NCBI GenBank assembly: GCA_947683625.1
Contig: CANTUR010000193.1
Coordinates: forward strand, 3,348,001 to 3,412,000
Length of the DNA: 64,000 bases
Direction: 5' to 3'
Source: Mallotus nudiflorus
Lineage: Eukaryota; Streptophyta; Magnoliopsida; Malpighiales; Euphorbiaceae
The position numbers and the translations under genes were made by a program. The notes below the pieces were generated by a model, which saw only the letters and a list, made by a program, of their open reading frames with translations, was not told the origin of the DNA and made no database searches. Numbering within the stretch: the first letter of the stretch is position 1; every line of letters begins with the position of its first letter. Positions 10,061 through 22,365 of the stretch are shown one piece after another.

Positions 10061-13000
10061 TTTTATTTACCTATCCAATCTTGAGTCTATCTTTCTCTCT
10101 CCCTTTCCCCATCTCGCATCAAGAGGTTGAGATCATGCACTAATCAAGTTTCCAATGTAAGTAGTCTATAATTGACAAGATAAAACAACCTTGACTAGAC
10201 TGAAGATGCAATATGAAAAGAGACCAATTTTACGAGTAATTATTTGATGCAAAGAAAAGAAGACATATGGTTCACTGAACCCCCGTACTGAACTAGAAGT
10301 AGTCCCTCTACAGTGAACCCAATTTGCAACACTCAAAATTTTCTACAACTATTTTGTTTCCACACAACACCGCAAGCTTCATGAGATGGCTGTAGAGTAG
10401 ACATGGAATCCAGCATATCTTTTGCGCATCAAGATTGTTTCGTATATTATTGGTACTAAACCCCATTTCCTTCTTGTTCTTGTTATTTTATTACCCAACC
10501 TTGATTAATTACTGTTCAGCACACTTACCTGCCAGACGACTGGTCCAAGTCATATAGATGCACCTTTATTGTTTTGCGATATTTTATTGCCTGAATGCTC
10601 TATTGATGGGTAAATATTTGTTTCCCAATACGAATTTAAAATAATGTCTACTATTCAAATTCTAAGGATATAAAAATTCATATGACAATAGGTATGGCTA
10701 TAGATAATGGAACATTAAATATAAAATAATTTACTTAACAAATCATCTGAATACATTGAAAAAAACTATATAAATAAAGTTAACATTAAAATTTGAGACA
10801 TTGTGAGTGAAAAAGTAATTAAGTGATAATTTCTTTTTAAAGGTTTCATGAAATATAAAATTTGATTTTTGTTTTCGTCGATATTATACAGTTCATTAAA
10901 CTTTAGGTTATATAAATTTTATATTAAAAAAAAAACTTAAGGCATTAATTTCTTATCTAGCACTTTTTTAAACAAATATCTTAAAACCTTTTAGGTGATT
11001 TTTGAATTTCAAAATTTATAATCCGTTTTTATCTTTGAATTCCAAGTGTTCAGCAGATTATTTAACTGCTAAAACATTGAAATTTAATTTTGTTATCATA
11101 TATTATGTAATTCTTGTCCTTAGTTCTGGAACTGTTAAATGTCTCAAGACATTGCAACGACTTTTTTTATGACTTATTGACCCATCATCATAATTGACCA
11201 TATAGATATTGTACCAAAACACAAACCTTTAAATTAAATGTGATATTATGGCCATATACGTTAATTAATTATTCTTGCCATCTATCATCCATTTAGTAAG
11301 GACTAAAGGATTAGAAGACAGAAATAATAAATCAAACAAAATGTTTGGGGAATTGTAGCGATCAAAGATCATTATTCAAGAATGATTTTTTATGGTGGAT
11401 AATATACTACATAAAAAAAGTTTTACTTACCAGATGTTAAGATTTAATACACATTATTTAAATGTCATACATTTGATTGATAAAAACAAAACATTTATCT
11501 TCACTTGTATGCATATGCCACACGACAATTTCTTTAATGCCGTTTACCTTACCTCATATTCTCCATAGGAATCTCTCATTTGCAAAATGTTTGGCATTTG
11601 TTAACTGAAACAAGCACATGGGCATGGGTGAATTAGGACAAAGAAGAATAGCGAGAGAGGGAGAGGCCGCGGACAAATAAAAATCCACCATTGTGTTTCT
11701 GAACAGGCTATAGTATTAATTATATATTTTTAAAGTGTAAATTCATATAAAATGGATAAAGGTCATAAGAAAATTGATAATAATGGTATTAGAGAGCATG
11801 ATTGTGGGATCAAGATCTTGCAGGTCGGCTATGATTGCGCTGAGTATTGTCTGTCAATCACAGACACAACACAAACCAAGAAACTACAGATTCCTGTTTG
11901 CTTTTGCATTGCAGTAGTATAGGACGTTAGAGTCAATATATAAATAATCTACAAACATTAATTCCTTTGTTTAATATATAGTAATCATTTTAGTAATTAT
12001 ATAGCAAATCATTCAATGAAATGTGTCCCTTGTACTTTACAAAAAAAATAAAAAAACCCTACAACAACAATTGAGTTATGGGACTCCAAAACTCCCATCG
12101 GTGGATTGTTCTTAGTTCTTTCTTCATTTAATACAAATTGGTCAGGAACTATGTACCTTCAGAACCATTCAAAGAAAGGAATAGAAGCACCCATTTTTTT
12201 AAATCAAGCAAAAGACAGAGAGATTCACATGGTAAGGTATGAGGTGTAGTTCTCTTAATTTTCTAAAATATTTCTTTTCTATATATATATATATATATGC
12301 TAATTAAAAAGTTTTATATAAAAAGTTATATATCATAATTGCAGATTTTGATTTCAAGGGAGATTTTATTTTTGAAGTATAACTAGCGCACTTTAAAATA
12401 ATTTCACTTTATGCAATAACTATTGCGTTAATTTCATGTGCGCACAAAAAAGGGCAACCCTACAATTATTATATGGTTGCGGTGTAATGCATGAATTTCA
12501 ACCTCATCTATTGAAGATGGCTATGGTGAGTGTGTGAGCACATTTGATGTTGAAGGCTTGAAACTGAGTTTTGTATTTTTCTTTTCCACGAACATGCTCT
12601 TTTTAATTTTAGTGCTTTTTTTTTTTTTTTTTTAGTTGCTTTGAATTGTGATCAATTATGATGGAAAGCTATATGCCACGAAGTTTTGAATGTGATGAAA
12701 AGATTAGCAGCCCTTTTCTTTTATCCACTTTTTGCCCCGCACTTCATGCACTATATATTTTTTGGGATTTTGTTTGGGCTTTGGATGTATTGATGACATT
12801 ATCATTAGTTTGGTTTGCACCATAATATATGTGGATGGTTTCTCATTACTTCTCAGCTTATCTAAAATGCATGTTACATGCAACGAAAATTGAATTGTGA
12901 AAAAAATAAAATAACAAAACATTATATTAAATAAACTAATTAAGGTCTCAGAAGTTATTCTAGGATTTATTAAACATGTATTATATTTATATAAAAGGAA

Positions 13001-13128
13001 AAAAAGGAAAGAAAAAAAAAGAAAAAGAAAAGTGGCAAGCTTTCAAAGAAGTTCAACTGTATAATTTTGTCGTTAGCAAGAAAGAAAGAAAGATTTGACT
13101 CAAAAGTATGAGAAACATGCACTGCAGG

Positions 13129-13131
<3 letters not shown>
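10061..13131. other. Intergenic DNA, no gene recognised
   Basis: Mixed-composition, apparently low-copy sequence with no coding or transposon signature I can support. It has a short (AT)n run at about 12281-12298, a 17-base T run near 12618, and a purine-rich AAAGAAA stretch near 13000-13095. The short open frame at 12704-12922 shows no known domain. Confidence 0.5.

Positions 13132-13163
<32 letters not shown>
13132..13163. repeat. (TA)n microsatellite
   Basis: About 16 perfect TA units. Confidence 0.97.
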
Positions 13164-13166
<3 letters not shown>

Positions 13167-13617
13167 TGAAATTTTTGACAAAAATATGAAATTTTTAATA
13201 AATAATAAAATTACTTTTCAAATGCACTAATTATAAAATATTATTTCAAGTTTAGATTATTAAAATTCTAAATTTGTTTGCGAAATATGAAAATATATAT
13301 AATTAATTAAATATTTTGGAAATAAATAAATAATTAAATAAACCATTTTACTAAAATTAGTTTTAAAATAAAAAAGTTAAATATTTAGTTTTGTAAATAT
13401 TAGAAACATATAAATTTATTAGAAAACTTTACAATTACAAAAATTAAATTATATATTTTTTCCGGATAACAATAATGATTATGATGATGATAATGCATTA
13501 TATAATTATTTTATTCTTTTACAAAGTAAGTTTATATTTATTTTTGATCACTATTGAATTATAAAAAATACTGTCATCTTATAATAATAAATGCAAAGTA
13601 ATCCAAATTATTAAGAA

Positions 13618-13620
<3 letters not shown>
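13164..13620. other. Highly AT-rich spacer
   Basis: Very AT-rich; no gene or repeat end recognised. Confidence 0.5.

Positions 13621-13678
<58 letters not shown>
13621..13678. repeat. (AAT)n microsatellite, about 19 units
   Basis: A perfect trinucleotide array. It produces a spurious poly-isoleucine open frame on the minus strand (13579-13791), which I do not regard as a gene. Confidence 0.98.
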
Positions 13679-13679
<1 letters not shown>

Positions 13680-14269
13680 AGAGGACAAACAATGCGTTTT
13701 CCCATTGAAGTTTATGCAGATAAGTAGATGGATGTGTGGGTGTTATCACTTTTTCCTTATCTATGTGTAACCTATAAGAAGAGAAAGGCATATGGCGACA
13801 AATTAAGGCATATATGGTGGAATATAAGCGTATCCACTTGCGTGATAATGGAAAGTAGGATTTTTTGTTTTTTCTTTATTTTGTTGTTTTTCTTCATTTT
13901 TATTTTACCTCAAATTTTAAGGTTTTTTTTTTTTTATTTTATCAAAACCGACAATCAGTGTATTATTGCACAATATATTTGAGTTTTATTCCAGTTGATG
14001 ACGAATAATTCTAAAATTGTCATGTCCTCCAATGTTTCATATTAATTTAAATACAACATTATCATGATCAAGGCATTTTTAATATTCAATTTATTTGCCT
14101 TTGGCTAATGAATAATAGAATACAAGTAACCAATCAAGTGTAGCATAGGCATAGGCTATACTCTTCATGTTATATTTATACACTACTAAGTTTTTAGGCA
14201 TAAATGTATATTTCTCTTATTATATAATTACTTTGAATTTTATTGGATATAATTTTTTTCATGTTTTTG
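13679..14269. other. AT-rich spacer before LINE
   Basis: No gene recognised. Short open frames here are low-complexity (Phe-rich) and lack domains. Confidence 0.45.
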
Positions 14270-14515
14270 TTTTGCTAAGGGCGGCCCTTATTTATTTCCT
14301 TTTGTTGGTAAGAAATTCGGGCCGGGAACTCAGAATTGCTTTAGTTCATTGTTTCGCAGCTCTCATCAGACAAGACATTCTTTGTAGCTCGCTCACTCCC
14401 TCACATGCCAACATTTCCTCCTCTTTTAGGATACAGGAAGACTGGCTGGGAGTACACACTCTCTCTACCAAACAAAACACTCTGCTAAGACGGGTTCTTT
14501 TTAAGAGGAAATTCA

Positions 14516-15168
14516 TTAAGGAAAAGAATCAAACAACACAAGCATCCTGAAGCACTTGCCTCGGAATAGAATCAGAAAGACATTGTCCATATTTGAATGA
14601 CGAAAAAGAAATTGAGCTAAGGAATGAGCTAACTGATTAGCTGATGTAGGAATGTGAAAAAAACAAATGGACTGAAAAGAAACACATAGGAACTTAATGT
14701 CTGAAATTATCTCGCCCAGCTCTGTGAAATCTAGGGATTCCATCTTTATTTTCTGAATCACTGAAAGGCAATCTGACTCAACTCCAGTGTCAAAGATGTT
14801 TAGAGAAAGGGCTACCTGAATACCTAGGTGACATGCTAAGGCCTCTGCAACTTCTAGCTAGTTCATCGACTGATTTCTTTCCACCTTTCCATCAATGATT
14901 TTTCTATGATAATCTTTTATAACAGTGCCTAAACCATAACTCCTTGAGCCCTTGTTGTTGCATCAAAAGTAATAGTGAAGATACCATGTGATTCACCTTG
15001 GCTAGACGTGTCAGTATGCGAGTCAACCTGAGGACTGCTTGTTGTTTTGGCTTTGTTGTAATCTAATAGTAGTTTCAAAGCTCGATTGTGGCATTCAAAT
15101 TGGTAAATGAATTCATCTTTAAAAATAACATAATTTCTTGCATACCATAAGAACCAAGTAAGTGTCAA
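14516..15168 (-). pseudogene. LINE RNase H domain (RVT_3-like)
   Basis: The upstream segment (14929-15168) ends in FTITFDATT, matching the FDA start of the plant LINE RNase H. The downstream segment (14516-14761) reads MESLDFTELGEIISDIK and then HIPTSANQLAHSLAQ, the conserved C-terminal N-x-AH-x-LA motif. Stops and a frame change separate them. The family role is RNA removal during target-primed reverse transcription. Confidence 0.75.
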
Positions 15169-15375
15169 GAGGACTGGAATTGCTTCCGGAGGAAACTATA
15201 ATTTATGGTTCAAAAATCGGTCAGTCAGCGATAGTTTTGATTCTTGTTCTGTGACAGAAATGCGTAAACAATTGATGTGCTAGTACCTTTTACTCCATGG
15301 GTAATCTCTAATTGCATGTTCTATCATTTCCATTGAGTTGTTGCATCATCTGCAAATAGGGATCATATCTACATG

Positions 15376-15753
15376 TCATTTTGTTAATTCAGCCTCAACT
15401 AGTATTAAATTCTTAAGCATTTTCCATGCAAAATTTTTTAATTTTCTCGGGATGTGGAATTTCCAAAGCCAGCTGCAGGATTTGTTTGAAGAGGGTGATG
15501 CAATTACATTGTTATTTTGATGAAATAGGTCTCTAGCTAGGTGGTATACCGATCGAACCGTGTATAGGCCAGACTTTAAAAAATGACATATTTGCTTATC
15601 TTCCGGTCTCCTCCGACTTAAAGGAATAGAAAAAATCTCGCACGCATCATACACACTGAAGGTGGATCTTATTATGTTGTGATTCCATACCAAACCATCA
15701 TCTTTCAAAAGGTTGGATACTCTCATGGCATCTTCAGTATTTCCATGTGGCAA
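15376..15753 (-). pseudogene. LINE zf-RVT (zinc-binding in reverse transcriptase) domain
   Basis: A 125-codon open segment. It shows RRRPEDKQICHFLKSGLYTVRSVYHLA (D-K-x-W-like start, G-x-Y-TVRSxY), then SCSWLWKFHIPRKLKNFAWKML, which is W-x-x-x-x-P-x-K-x-x-x-F-x-W. This is the zf-RVT region between RT and RNase H in plant LINEs. Confidence 0.85.
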
Positions 15754-16127
15754 TGGAGTCTTGTAGTAAGGTTGGCTTGGAATCCACTTGTCCCTCTATA
15801 CTTTTATACTTCTACCATCTCCAACCCTCCATCTAGTACCCTGATCAATAAGAAATTTAGCCTCCATAAAATTGCTCCAAGAGTAGTTGGGGTTATAACC
15901 TTTACTAGCTTAAGAGAATGTCTGTCGAGGAAAATATCGTACTTTCAGAGACTTGGCAAGAATTGTATTTGGACTCAACATGATTCGCTAGCGTTGCTTT
16001 CTCAACATTGCAATATTAAAACTATGGAGGTGTTGAAATATGAAACCCCAGCATTCTTTGGCTTGCAAAGATGGTTCCTAGAGCACCAATGGATTTTCTT
16101 TTCTTCTTGCTTTTAACCCCACTAGAA

Positions 16128-16800
16128 CTATGCATTTAAAGAGTTAATGGCTTGACAAACCTGCACAAGGAACTTAAATGCACTCCTCAAATAACCTGGA
16201 ATGGATTGCACCATAGATTTTATTAAAATTTCTTTGCCTGCATTTGACAAAGTTTTTTCATTACAATTTGAGAGTTTTTTCCTAACTTTGTTAATGATGT
16301 CTTGAAAAAGAAGCTTCTTTGATCTCGTGATTACTGTAAGGAGTCTGAGATATTTTGCATGTTTCTCAATTTTATGCACACTCAATATATTTTTTAGAGC
16401 ATCACAAGCATCCAAAGATATTTTAGATTTCTCAAAATTGACTTTTTGTCTGAATGCCATTATTTAAAATATTAAGGACTAAATTATAAACAATAGTTTT
16501 AATAGTAGTCCAACATTTTTGAAAGAATAATGCAAGCATAACATTAGGGCTAGGAGCTTTAGTGGGGTGCATTTGGAATAAGGCAAAAGAAACATCCTCC
16601 TTAGAATATGGGTGCAAAAGCTCCTTTTTCATATTCTCATCAATTTGCATGTCCACATCTTCAATTGCTTCATCCATATCAATGTCTTTAGTGCTTCTGA
16701 ATAGATTTGTGAAGTAACTAAAAAAAGTTTGAGCAATTCCCTCTTTATCTTCAATAGTTTTTTCATCTGAGTTTATGATTTTTGAAATATGGTTTTGTCT
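16128..16800 (-). pseudogene. LINE reverse transcriptase, catalytic core deleted
   Basis: The N-terminal RT part (16432-16677) has LLHPYSKEDVSFALFQMHP followed by TKAPSPN and ALFFQKCW. The next segment (16128-16460) begins RQKVNFEKSKISL and continues KYLRLLTVITRSKK, NAGKEILIKSMVQSIPGY, which lies beyond the active site in intact plant LINEs. The two abut at about 16450. The intervening palm region, including the FADD-type box, is missing, as in an internal deletion. No RT activity is possible. Confidence 0.85.
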
Positions 16801-17249
16801 TCTTCTGCCATCTACCTTTCTATGGAAATAGCTTGTGTTTTTTCCATTCTTTAAGCCATGTTATCCTTAACCTTTGTTTCCACATATCCTCTTCCTTTTT
16901 CATTAAGACATATATTCTCTTTTCAATTACATGTTGCTGCCAAATACCATTTTGGTTTTAATACTAATGCTAAAATTTATTTAGCTCATGATGCAAGCTC
17001 TCTAGCTTATTTCTCATATATCTAAACTTCTATTGTTCCCAAGTTTTAAGTGCCACCTGACATTCATTAATTTGGGGAATGAGAGTTGTTGACTGATCTC
17101 CCATAATTGCATTCGCCTATAAGTCTACTATAGTTTGTTTACATGATTATTCTTGCAACAACATAGATTTAAAGCAAAAAAATTTGCTTCTTTTCTTCCT
17201 TCTTTTTTTTGATCTCCTAAAGAAGCATAATAGGGTTGTTATCAAAGGC

Positions 17250-17922
17250 TTATCTTAAGAGGTGTTGAACCTGATATTGGAGAAACATATTAACACATCC
17301 TTCATTTGTAATGAATCTATCTAGTCTCTCTTGGACTTTAGCACTGCCCGAATGACCATTTGTCCAGGTGAAGCAAGAGCCAATGAAACCTAAGCCTGCT
17401 AGTTCAATATCGTTTAAAGCATTTTGGAAGGCAATCATCTTCCTCTCTTCTTTTTGGTGACCTACTAATTTCTCAAAATAAAAAAAAAATCTAATTGAAA
17501 TCACCCCCATAAAGCTATGGACCCGAGAAGTTAGTTTTGAGGTTTTTTAAAAGATCCTAAGTATTTTTCTTCATATGATCTTTAGGCCAACCACAAATCC
17601 TAGTGAATCTCCATTTCGGGTTGTTATTTAGTCCACCAATGAGAATATCAATATGATTGGAGGATTTCGATAAAAGATGAACATTAAAAGTCTTGGACCA
17701 TATCAATGATAAACCTCCACTTCTTCTGTTAGATGAACCTATGCAACCAATCGAACAACCATGCGAATCTAGTAATTTGTAAACATCTTCCATCTCCTCC
17801 TCACTTCTGTGAGTTCCCATGAGGAAAATGAAAAAGGGAGCTTATTAAAGATGGATCTTCTTATATATACAAATTGTGTGTAGGTTTCCAAGCCTATGAA
17901 AATTCCAAACTAGACAACTCAT
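17250..17922 (-). pseudogene. LINE ORF2 endonuclease domain
   Basis: The ATG at 17922 starts MSCLVWNFHRLGN, corresponding to the MSxLxWNCRGLGN start of plant LINE ORF2. In the same frame the ORF at 17557-17820 reads HRSEEEMEDVYKLL, RRSGGLSLIWSK and SNHIDILIGG, typical of the APE-like endonuclease. After a frame change, 17250-17510 gives EERKMIAFQNALNDIELAGLGF, FTWTNG and VQERLDRF, also endonuclease motifs. The domain would nick the target DNA. Confidence 0.87.
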
Positions 17923-18004
17923 GGCTATCAATGGGGTTAATGAGCAACCTCCACCTATGAATCATAAGTGCAGGAAACACCAAAAAGCTCTTCCATCTCC
18001 AAGG

Positions 18005-18009
18005 AGGTG
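18005..18009. repeat. Target site duplication AGGTG, left copy
   Basis: AGGTG precedes TGTAGACACCC and recurs at 20094-20098 just after ACA, giving a perfect 5-bp TSD. Confidence 0.88.
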
Positions 18010-18488
18010 TGTAGACACCCAATTTTGGGATGACATGTTATAGATGCAGCAAAGGACTCCAATGATGAAAATGTCTTTGATGCTTAATCTTTAAAAATTC
18101 TAAGGGCTTTTAAAGGAAGAATTTAATGTTTTTAGGGACTAAATTGCAAAGTTCTTTTTAGGACCTAATTGTAAAATTTAAATTTTTTCGGGGGCCTTTT
18201 TGTAATTAAATGTTAAAAAAAAATTGCGCACCGGAATTACAATAATTTTGATCGGGATTGTACAATTTCAATCGGAATTGCACAATCCTGATTGGAATTG
18301 AACTCTTCTGTTTTCCTATTTCTAATTATTCCAATTTAGTGTTTTAGGTGGTTTAAATTTCCTAATTAATTCAATCATAAATTGGTTTAAACTTCTTAAT
18401 TAATTTAATCCTATTTGGTTCAAAATTTCTAAATACACTTTAGGAATGAGAATCACATTAGGATTAGGGTTAGGTTTTCTAGTTCCAC

Positions 18489-18495
18489 TATAAAA
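18489..18495 (+). promoter_or_regulatory. TATA box of solo LTR
   Basis: TATAAAA followed by GGGG, about 480 bp into the LTR, upstream of a GA-rich leader. Confidence 0.6.
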
Positions 18496-18780
18496 GGGGA
18501 GCTAAGGAAAAGGAAAAGAAAAAAGAGAGAGAGCGTAGGGAAAAGGAGAAAAAAAAAAGAAAAGAGAGGAGGAGCGTAGGAAAGAAGGAGAAGAGAAGAG
18601 AGAAAATTGTAATTCTATTCTTCTTATATTTATTTTTATAAAAAATTCTTTGATTTATTAATTAATTTAAGACTCGTGAAGAATTTTTGAAGGAGAAAGA
18701 TTCGAAGATTTATCAAGAATGGTGAATCACAAATTTGAGGAGCACCCTAAATCATACGTAAGCATATTATATTCTTCTAT

Positions 18781-18843
18781 TATTTATTTATTTATTTACT
18801 TATTTTATTTATTTATTTATTTATTATTCTATTTATTTTATCA
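18781..18843. repeat. Imperfect (TTTA)n array
   Basis: About 15 TTTA-like units within the solo LTR, with a few interruptions. Confidence 0.85.
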
Positions 18844-20093
18844 TAATTTATTAATTAATTATTATTTTATTTTATGTTTTATGGTGATTATAGAGGAAAA
18901 CGCATGATGATCATATGAGGGAGATGAATTTCATTGGAAATCCACAGAAGACTATGGATAAAGCCTCATAGAGACTTAGTTTTTAGGGTTTTATTTTTAT
19001 TGTCTTTATTTTTATTTTATTCTTTATTTTTATTTTTTTATTAATTGTTTTAGGAACTAATGTAATAGCCCTGATAGTGGGAGTAATAAAATTATATGTG
19101 TGGTTGCATGTTTATTTTGATTAAATTGGTTAGTAAAATTAGGTTTCAATTTGGTAATCATTTAAAATCAATGGAGGAAGTAGATTAATTTAGGTTGCAT
19201 GTTAATAAAATTAGGATTTTAGTAAGGATTAATAATTATTTGTTTGATCTTATTTAATTATTTCTTTTATTTTTTTAGTTGTTTTTTAGTTTTATTTATT
19301 ATTTTTGTGTGTTTTGGGCCTTAAGCCCATTTTAGATCTTGATTAGTTTACTTTAGCCCATCTCACTTAATAATTAATTAGGTTTAATTAATTAAAATAT
19401 ATTTTTAGGTCCATAATTAATTAGATTTTAGGTTAGAAATATCCTTAGGCCCATTTAGTTAATTAGACATAGGCCCACCTAATTTAATTAATTCAGATTT
19501 AGTCCACTTAATTTAAGCCCTTTTTCATAATTTGTAGATTTAAGATTATTATCTAATGAAAACATGTAGAATTAGGCCCATTTTTATTAAAATTAGTAGA
19601 CTTAAGTCCATTTAATTAAAATCAAAAGAAATTAGGTCTTTAGGTAAACTTATAATTTAAAACATGTAGATTTAACTCATTTATTTAAAATCCATGTAGA
19701 TTAGACTAACTTAAGGGATTATGTGATTTATTGAATGCATTATTTACTTGTATATTTCATGACTAGTTTGCCTTGGAGTTTATTGTTTTGGGTTTATACG
19801 AAATTGCATGAAAATAAAGAATAAGATAATAATTCATAAAGTAATTCTAAATGAACACAAGACTGAAAGAAGTTAGTATTCCGTATCCAGAATCTCCTGG
19901 TTGTGGTGCTAGCTTTCTTTTAGGGAATCAAGTACCACCTTTTTTATTTGTCCCAATTATTACCCTGGATGGTGACTCCTCATCTCCACGCCATGTGTTT
20001 GTGACAATGGTTAGTGTGTTCTCTAAAGCCCTGAGCTCAAACAGTGTCACAGTCGTTAAAATATTGGACGCATGTTAAACCCCGCTATCTACA

Positions 20094-20098
20094 AGGTG
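20094..20098. repeat. Target site duplication AGGTG, right copy
   Basis: Pairs with 18005-18009. Confidence 0.88.
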
Positions 20099-21480
20099 CT
20101 TTGCTCAGTATTTTCCTTACTCCATTTACTATTGTTGTCAAGACCTTTTCCTTTTCTCTTAGTTTAGGTATGGGTGTTATGTGGTTCAAAGGTGCGGTAT
20201 GGGTTTGGGTTATTTCTTGTCCAAGTTTTGGTCTTCATTTTTATATTTGGGTTGGTTTTATTTTAGGTTTTAAGGGATGTGGTGGTGTTAGATAACGCAT
20301 AATTGGTGATGTTTGTGTTATTTTGGTTCGATTTTATGATATGTGTAACAAGAGAAGGATCAAGTATTTTATCACTGGTGGGAGTGTGTTTTGACGATTT
20401 TTAGCTTAGTTATCGAGTTTGTGTAACAATGGTGAGTGGGTTGTTATATGTTTTGTTGAGGTTTGATTTGTGTTTATCTTAAAGTTAACAAGGGACTTCA
20501 TAATTGTTTTAGGGTTGTTGGGTATCAAGTTTGATGTGTGTGTAAGAGTTGGTATTTGCCTTGTCACAATTTGAAATGGATAAAAGGGTTAATTCAGGTT
20601 TCTACATGTTCTGGTGTAATTGTGGCATTATTTTTATTTTGGTGAGCAGAGTTTGGGATGGGAGGCATACCTTCTTCCTAAAATAATGCAGTCAACTTTT
20701 TATTTTGTGTCCATATTGGTTCCCTTAGCCTCTTTAGAGGAGAAGCTTTCATCTATGGACTGAATTTCCATTGTCCATTTGTGATGTTTAGATCACCCTC
20801 AAATTTATTGTAATTTTTAATTGAGTGGCCTAACCATCCATATTGAAAGCAAAAAATGGGCATGTTTTCATATTTGATTAGAACCTACACTTGCTTACCA
20901 TTTATTCCTAAGGTGATACCTCTCGTTAGTGGTTCTTTAATCTTGATTCTTGCCTTAAATCTGATGAAGCGTCCCCCAATTTTAGTTTGTATGTATCAAT
21001 GGAAATGAGTTCACCAATTTCTTTACAATGGCCCTAATCATTTGTTCATTCATACAATATAGTGGGAGATCATATGCTCACATCCATATTGTGACAATTG
21101 GGAATGTAATACTAGATGGTTGATCTTCTTCAGAGATTTATTTCAGGAAAAAGATATTATTTTCAAAATGCCATGGCTTATTTCTTATAATCCAATCATT
21201 TATGACTATCCTTAAATCTTTTAAAAAATAAATTTTTCCGCCATTCCCTATAAATCATAGACTTTTTCATCTTCCATGCTCATTTCAAAGTTTCTAGAAG
21301 GGTAAAAGAATTGAACTTTCTATCAATAATAAGGGTTCCCGCCAAGCAATGACTTAGTGGTTGTACTATAGGATCTTTTCTAAACTTTAAAACTTTAATT
21401 AAATCTCTTTCACATCTTGAAGGTCTGTCAGTTTCTCCGTTACTAGAATTGCACAATCCCAGTTCTTCCAATTTAGTCAA
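20099..21480 (-). pseudogene. LINE ORF1 (gag-like, DUF4283 and CCHC), decayed
   Basis: On the minus strand the open segment 21280-21480 ends CLAGTLIIDRKFNSFTLLETLK, which fits the CLVGKxLxxRxFNxxAxKxTM pattern of DUF4283 in plant LINE ORF1. Further on (about 20960-20820) the strand reads LGINGKQVQVLIKYENMPIFCF and GWLGHS, the zf-CCHC_4 region; two cysteines are now tyrosine (CFQY and KNY). The remaining 20099-20690 is Pro/Thr/Asn-rich with stops, like a variable ORF1 tail. ORF1 would coat the LINE RNA. Confidence 0.72.
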
Positions 21481-21839
21481 AGTTGACGAGATTTGATATG
21501 GATTTTACAATTGATATCTATTAGACAAAAGAAAAAATAGAAGGTAAAGTCATAATAAATGTTGCCAAATTTCAACAAAAAATAAAAAGTAAAGAAGAAA
21601 AAATGAGAAGGACACAAAACATAGGAAGAAAAATGAGAGAAGAAAACAAAAGATTGATGGGAATGGTGGGGTAGAACATGAGCAAAAACTAGGAACATGA
21701 TGAAGAAAATAACATACTACAACAATGATTGAGAAATTATTGGAATAACACTGAAAGACCCTAAAAGGGAACACATATGTTTTCAGAGAAAACAAACTAT
21801 AACCCTTACTTAGAAGGGAACATATGTTTGGTTTGATAC
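21481..21839. other. Unassigned spacer upstream of LINE ORF1
   Basis: Could be the LINE 5' leader. Short Phe-rich open frames on the minus strand look like composition artefacts. Confidence 0.4.
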
Positions 21840-22365
21840 ATCACTAAGACGGTTTTAAAATACAACAAAATATAAAATTTTTATGTAACAAAAATTTGAA
21901 ACTTTCAAAAGAACCGTAAAAAAAAAAGATAAAGATAAAAAATGAAAATTATTATGTTGGTAACATATTGAAAAAGTATATTTAGAGTAGTATTTATAAG
22001 AATATAGGTATTGTTTTAAAAGAATACAATAATTCAATTGAAAAGACAAAACCATTTATTAAATAGTTGCTTCTCAAAATAATCTCTTCATAATTTTTTT
22101 TTTCAAAACACACTTAGGAATATGCTCGTGTTCTAGACCGCATTTGTCGAACACACTTGGAAACATACATATATCCCTAACCATGTCCACATATGAAATT
22201 TTGTCCAAAATTTAATTCATAAAAATCACAATTAGGAATATGTTTATATCCCAAATTTTATTGCCTTACGGAACCAAGAAATTTATAAAAGTCAAATATA
22301 GTTGGAAATGCAGCCATGTCAAGAATCATGATTTTTTTATAAAATTCAAACCAAGGTTATACTAT
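21840..22365 (-). repeat. LTR-like fragment related to 60.15-60.55 kb
   Basis: Shares a co-linear series of phrases with 60150-60550: an adenine-rich start, an AAGATAA-type stretch, TATTTATAAG, ATTCAATT.AAAAGA, then TATGTCCA-like segments. At 60 kb this sequence lies upstream of a minus-strand copia gag, the expected place of a 5' LTR. The fragment here may therefore be part of the matching 3' LTR. The similarity is moderate and judged by eye. Confidence 0.45.
22361..22365. repeat. Target site duplication ACTAT (left, one mismatch)
   Basis: ACTAT before the 5' LTR pairs with ACTGT at 36676-36680, one base different, as expected for an old insertion. Confidence 0.65.

Larger units (their letters stand above)
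18010..20093 (+). mobile_element. Solo LTR (gypsy-type) inserted in LINE
   Basis: 2084 bp from TGTAGACACCC to CTATCTACA, flanked by perfect AGGTG duplications. The TGTAGACACCC start, a TATA box in the first quarter, purine-rich leader-like DNA and a segment with GGTGCTAGCTTTCTTTTAGG near the end are features I associate with long plant gypsy LTRs. I see no coding region inside. It is best read as a solo LTR left by LTR-LTR recombination; a small non-autonomous element is possible. The plus orientation is inferred from the TATA box. Confidence 0.78.
14270..21480 (-). mobile_element. Plant L1-like LINE (non-LTR), split and deleted
   Basis: Minus-strand order: ORF1 with DUF4283-like and CCHC regions (about 21480-20099), a solo LTR insertion (18010-20093), then ORF2 with endonuclease (17922-17250), truncated RT (16800-16128), zf-RVT (15753-15376) and C-terminal RNase H (15168-14516). 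This domain order fits plant L1-like elements carrying an RNase H domain. The 3' end is not sharply visible; about 14270 is my estimate. The element is inactive through stops, frameshifts, loss of the RT core and the LTR insertion. Confidence 0.9.

Noticed and set aside
10061..13131. Possible further host gene upstream of the zinc finger
   Set aside because: No exon-like coding stretch, splice pattern or domain could be found by eye.
13579..13791. Poly-isoleucine protein
   Set aside because: Translation of an (AAT)n microsatellite.
21477..22055. Several Phe/Ser-rich minus-strand ORFs
   Set aside because: Composition artefacts of AT-rich LTR-like sequence.
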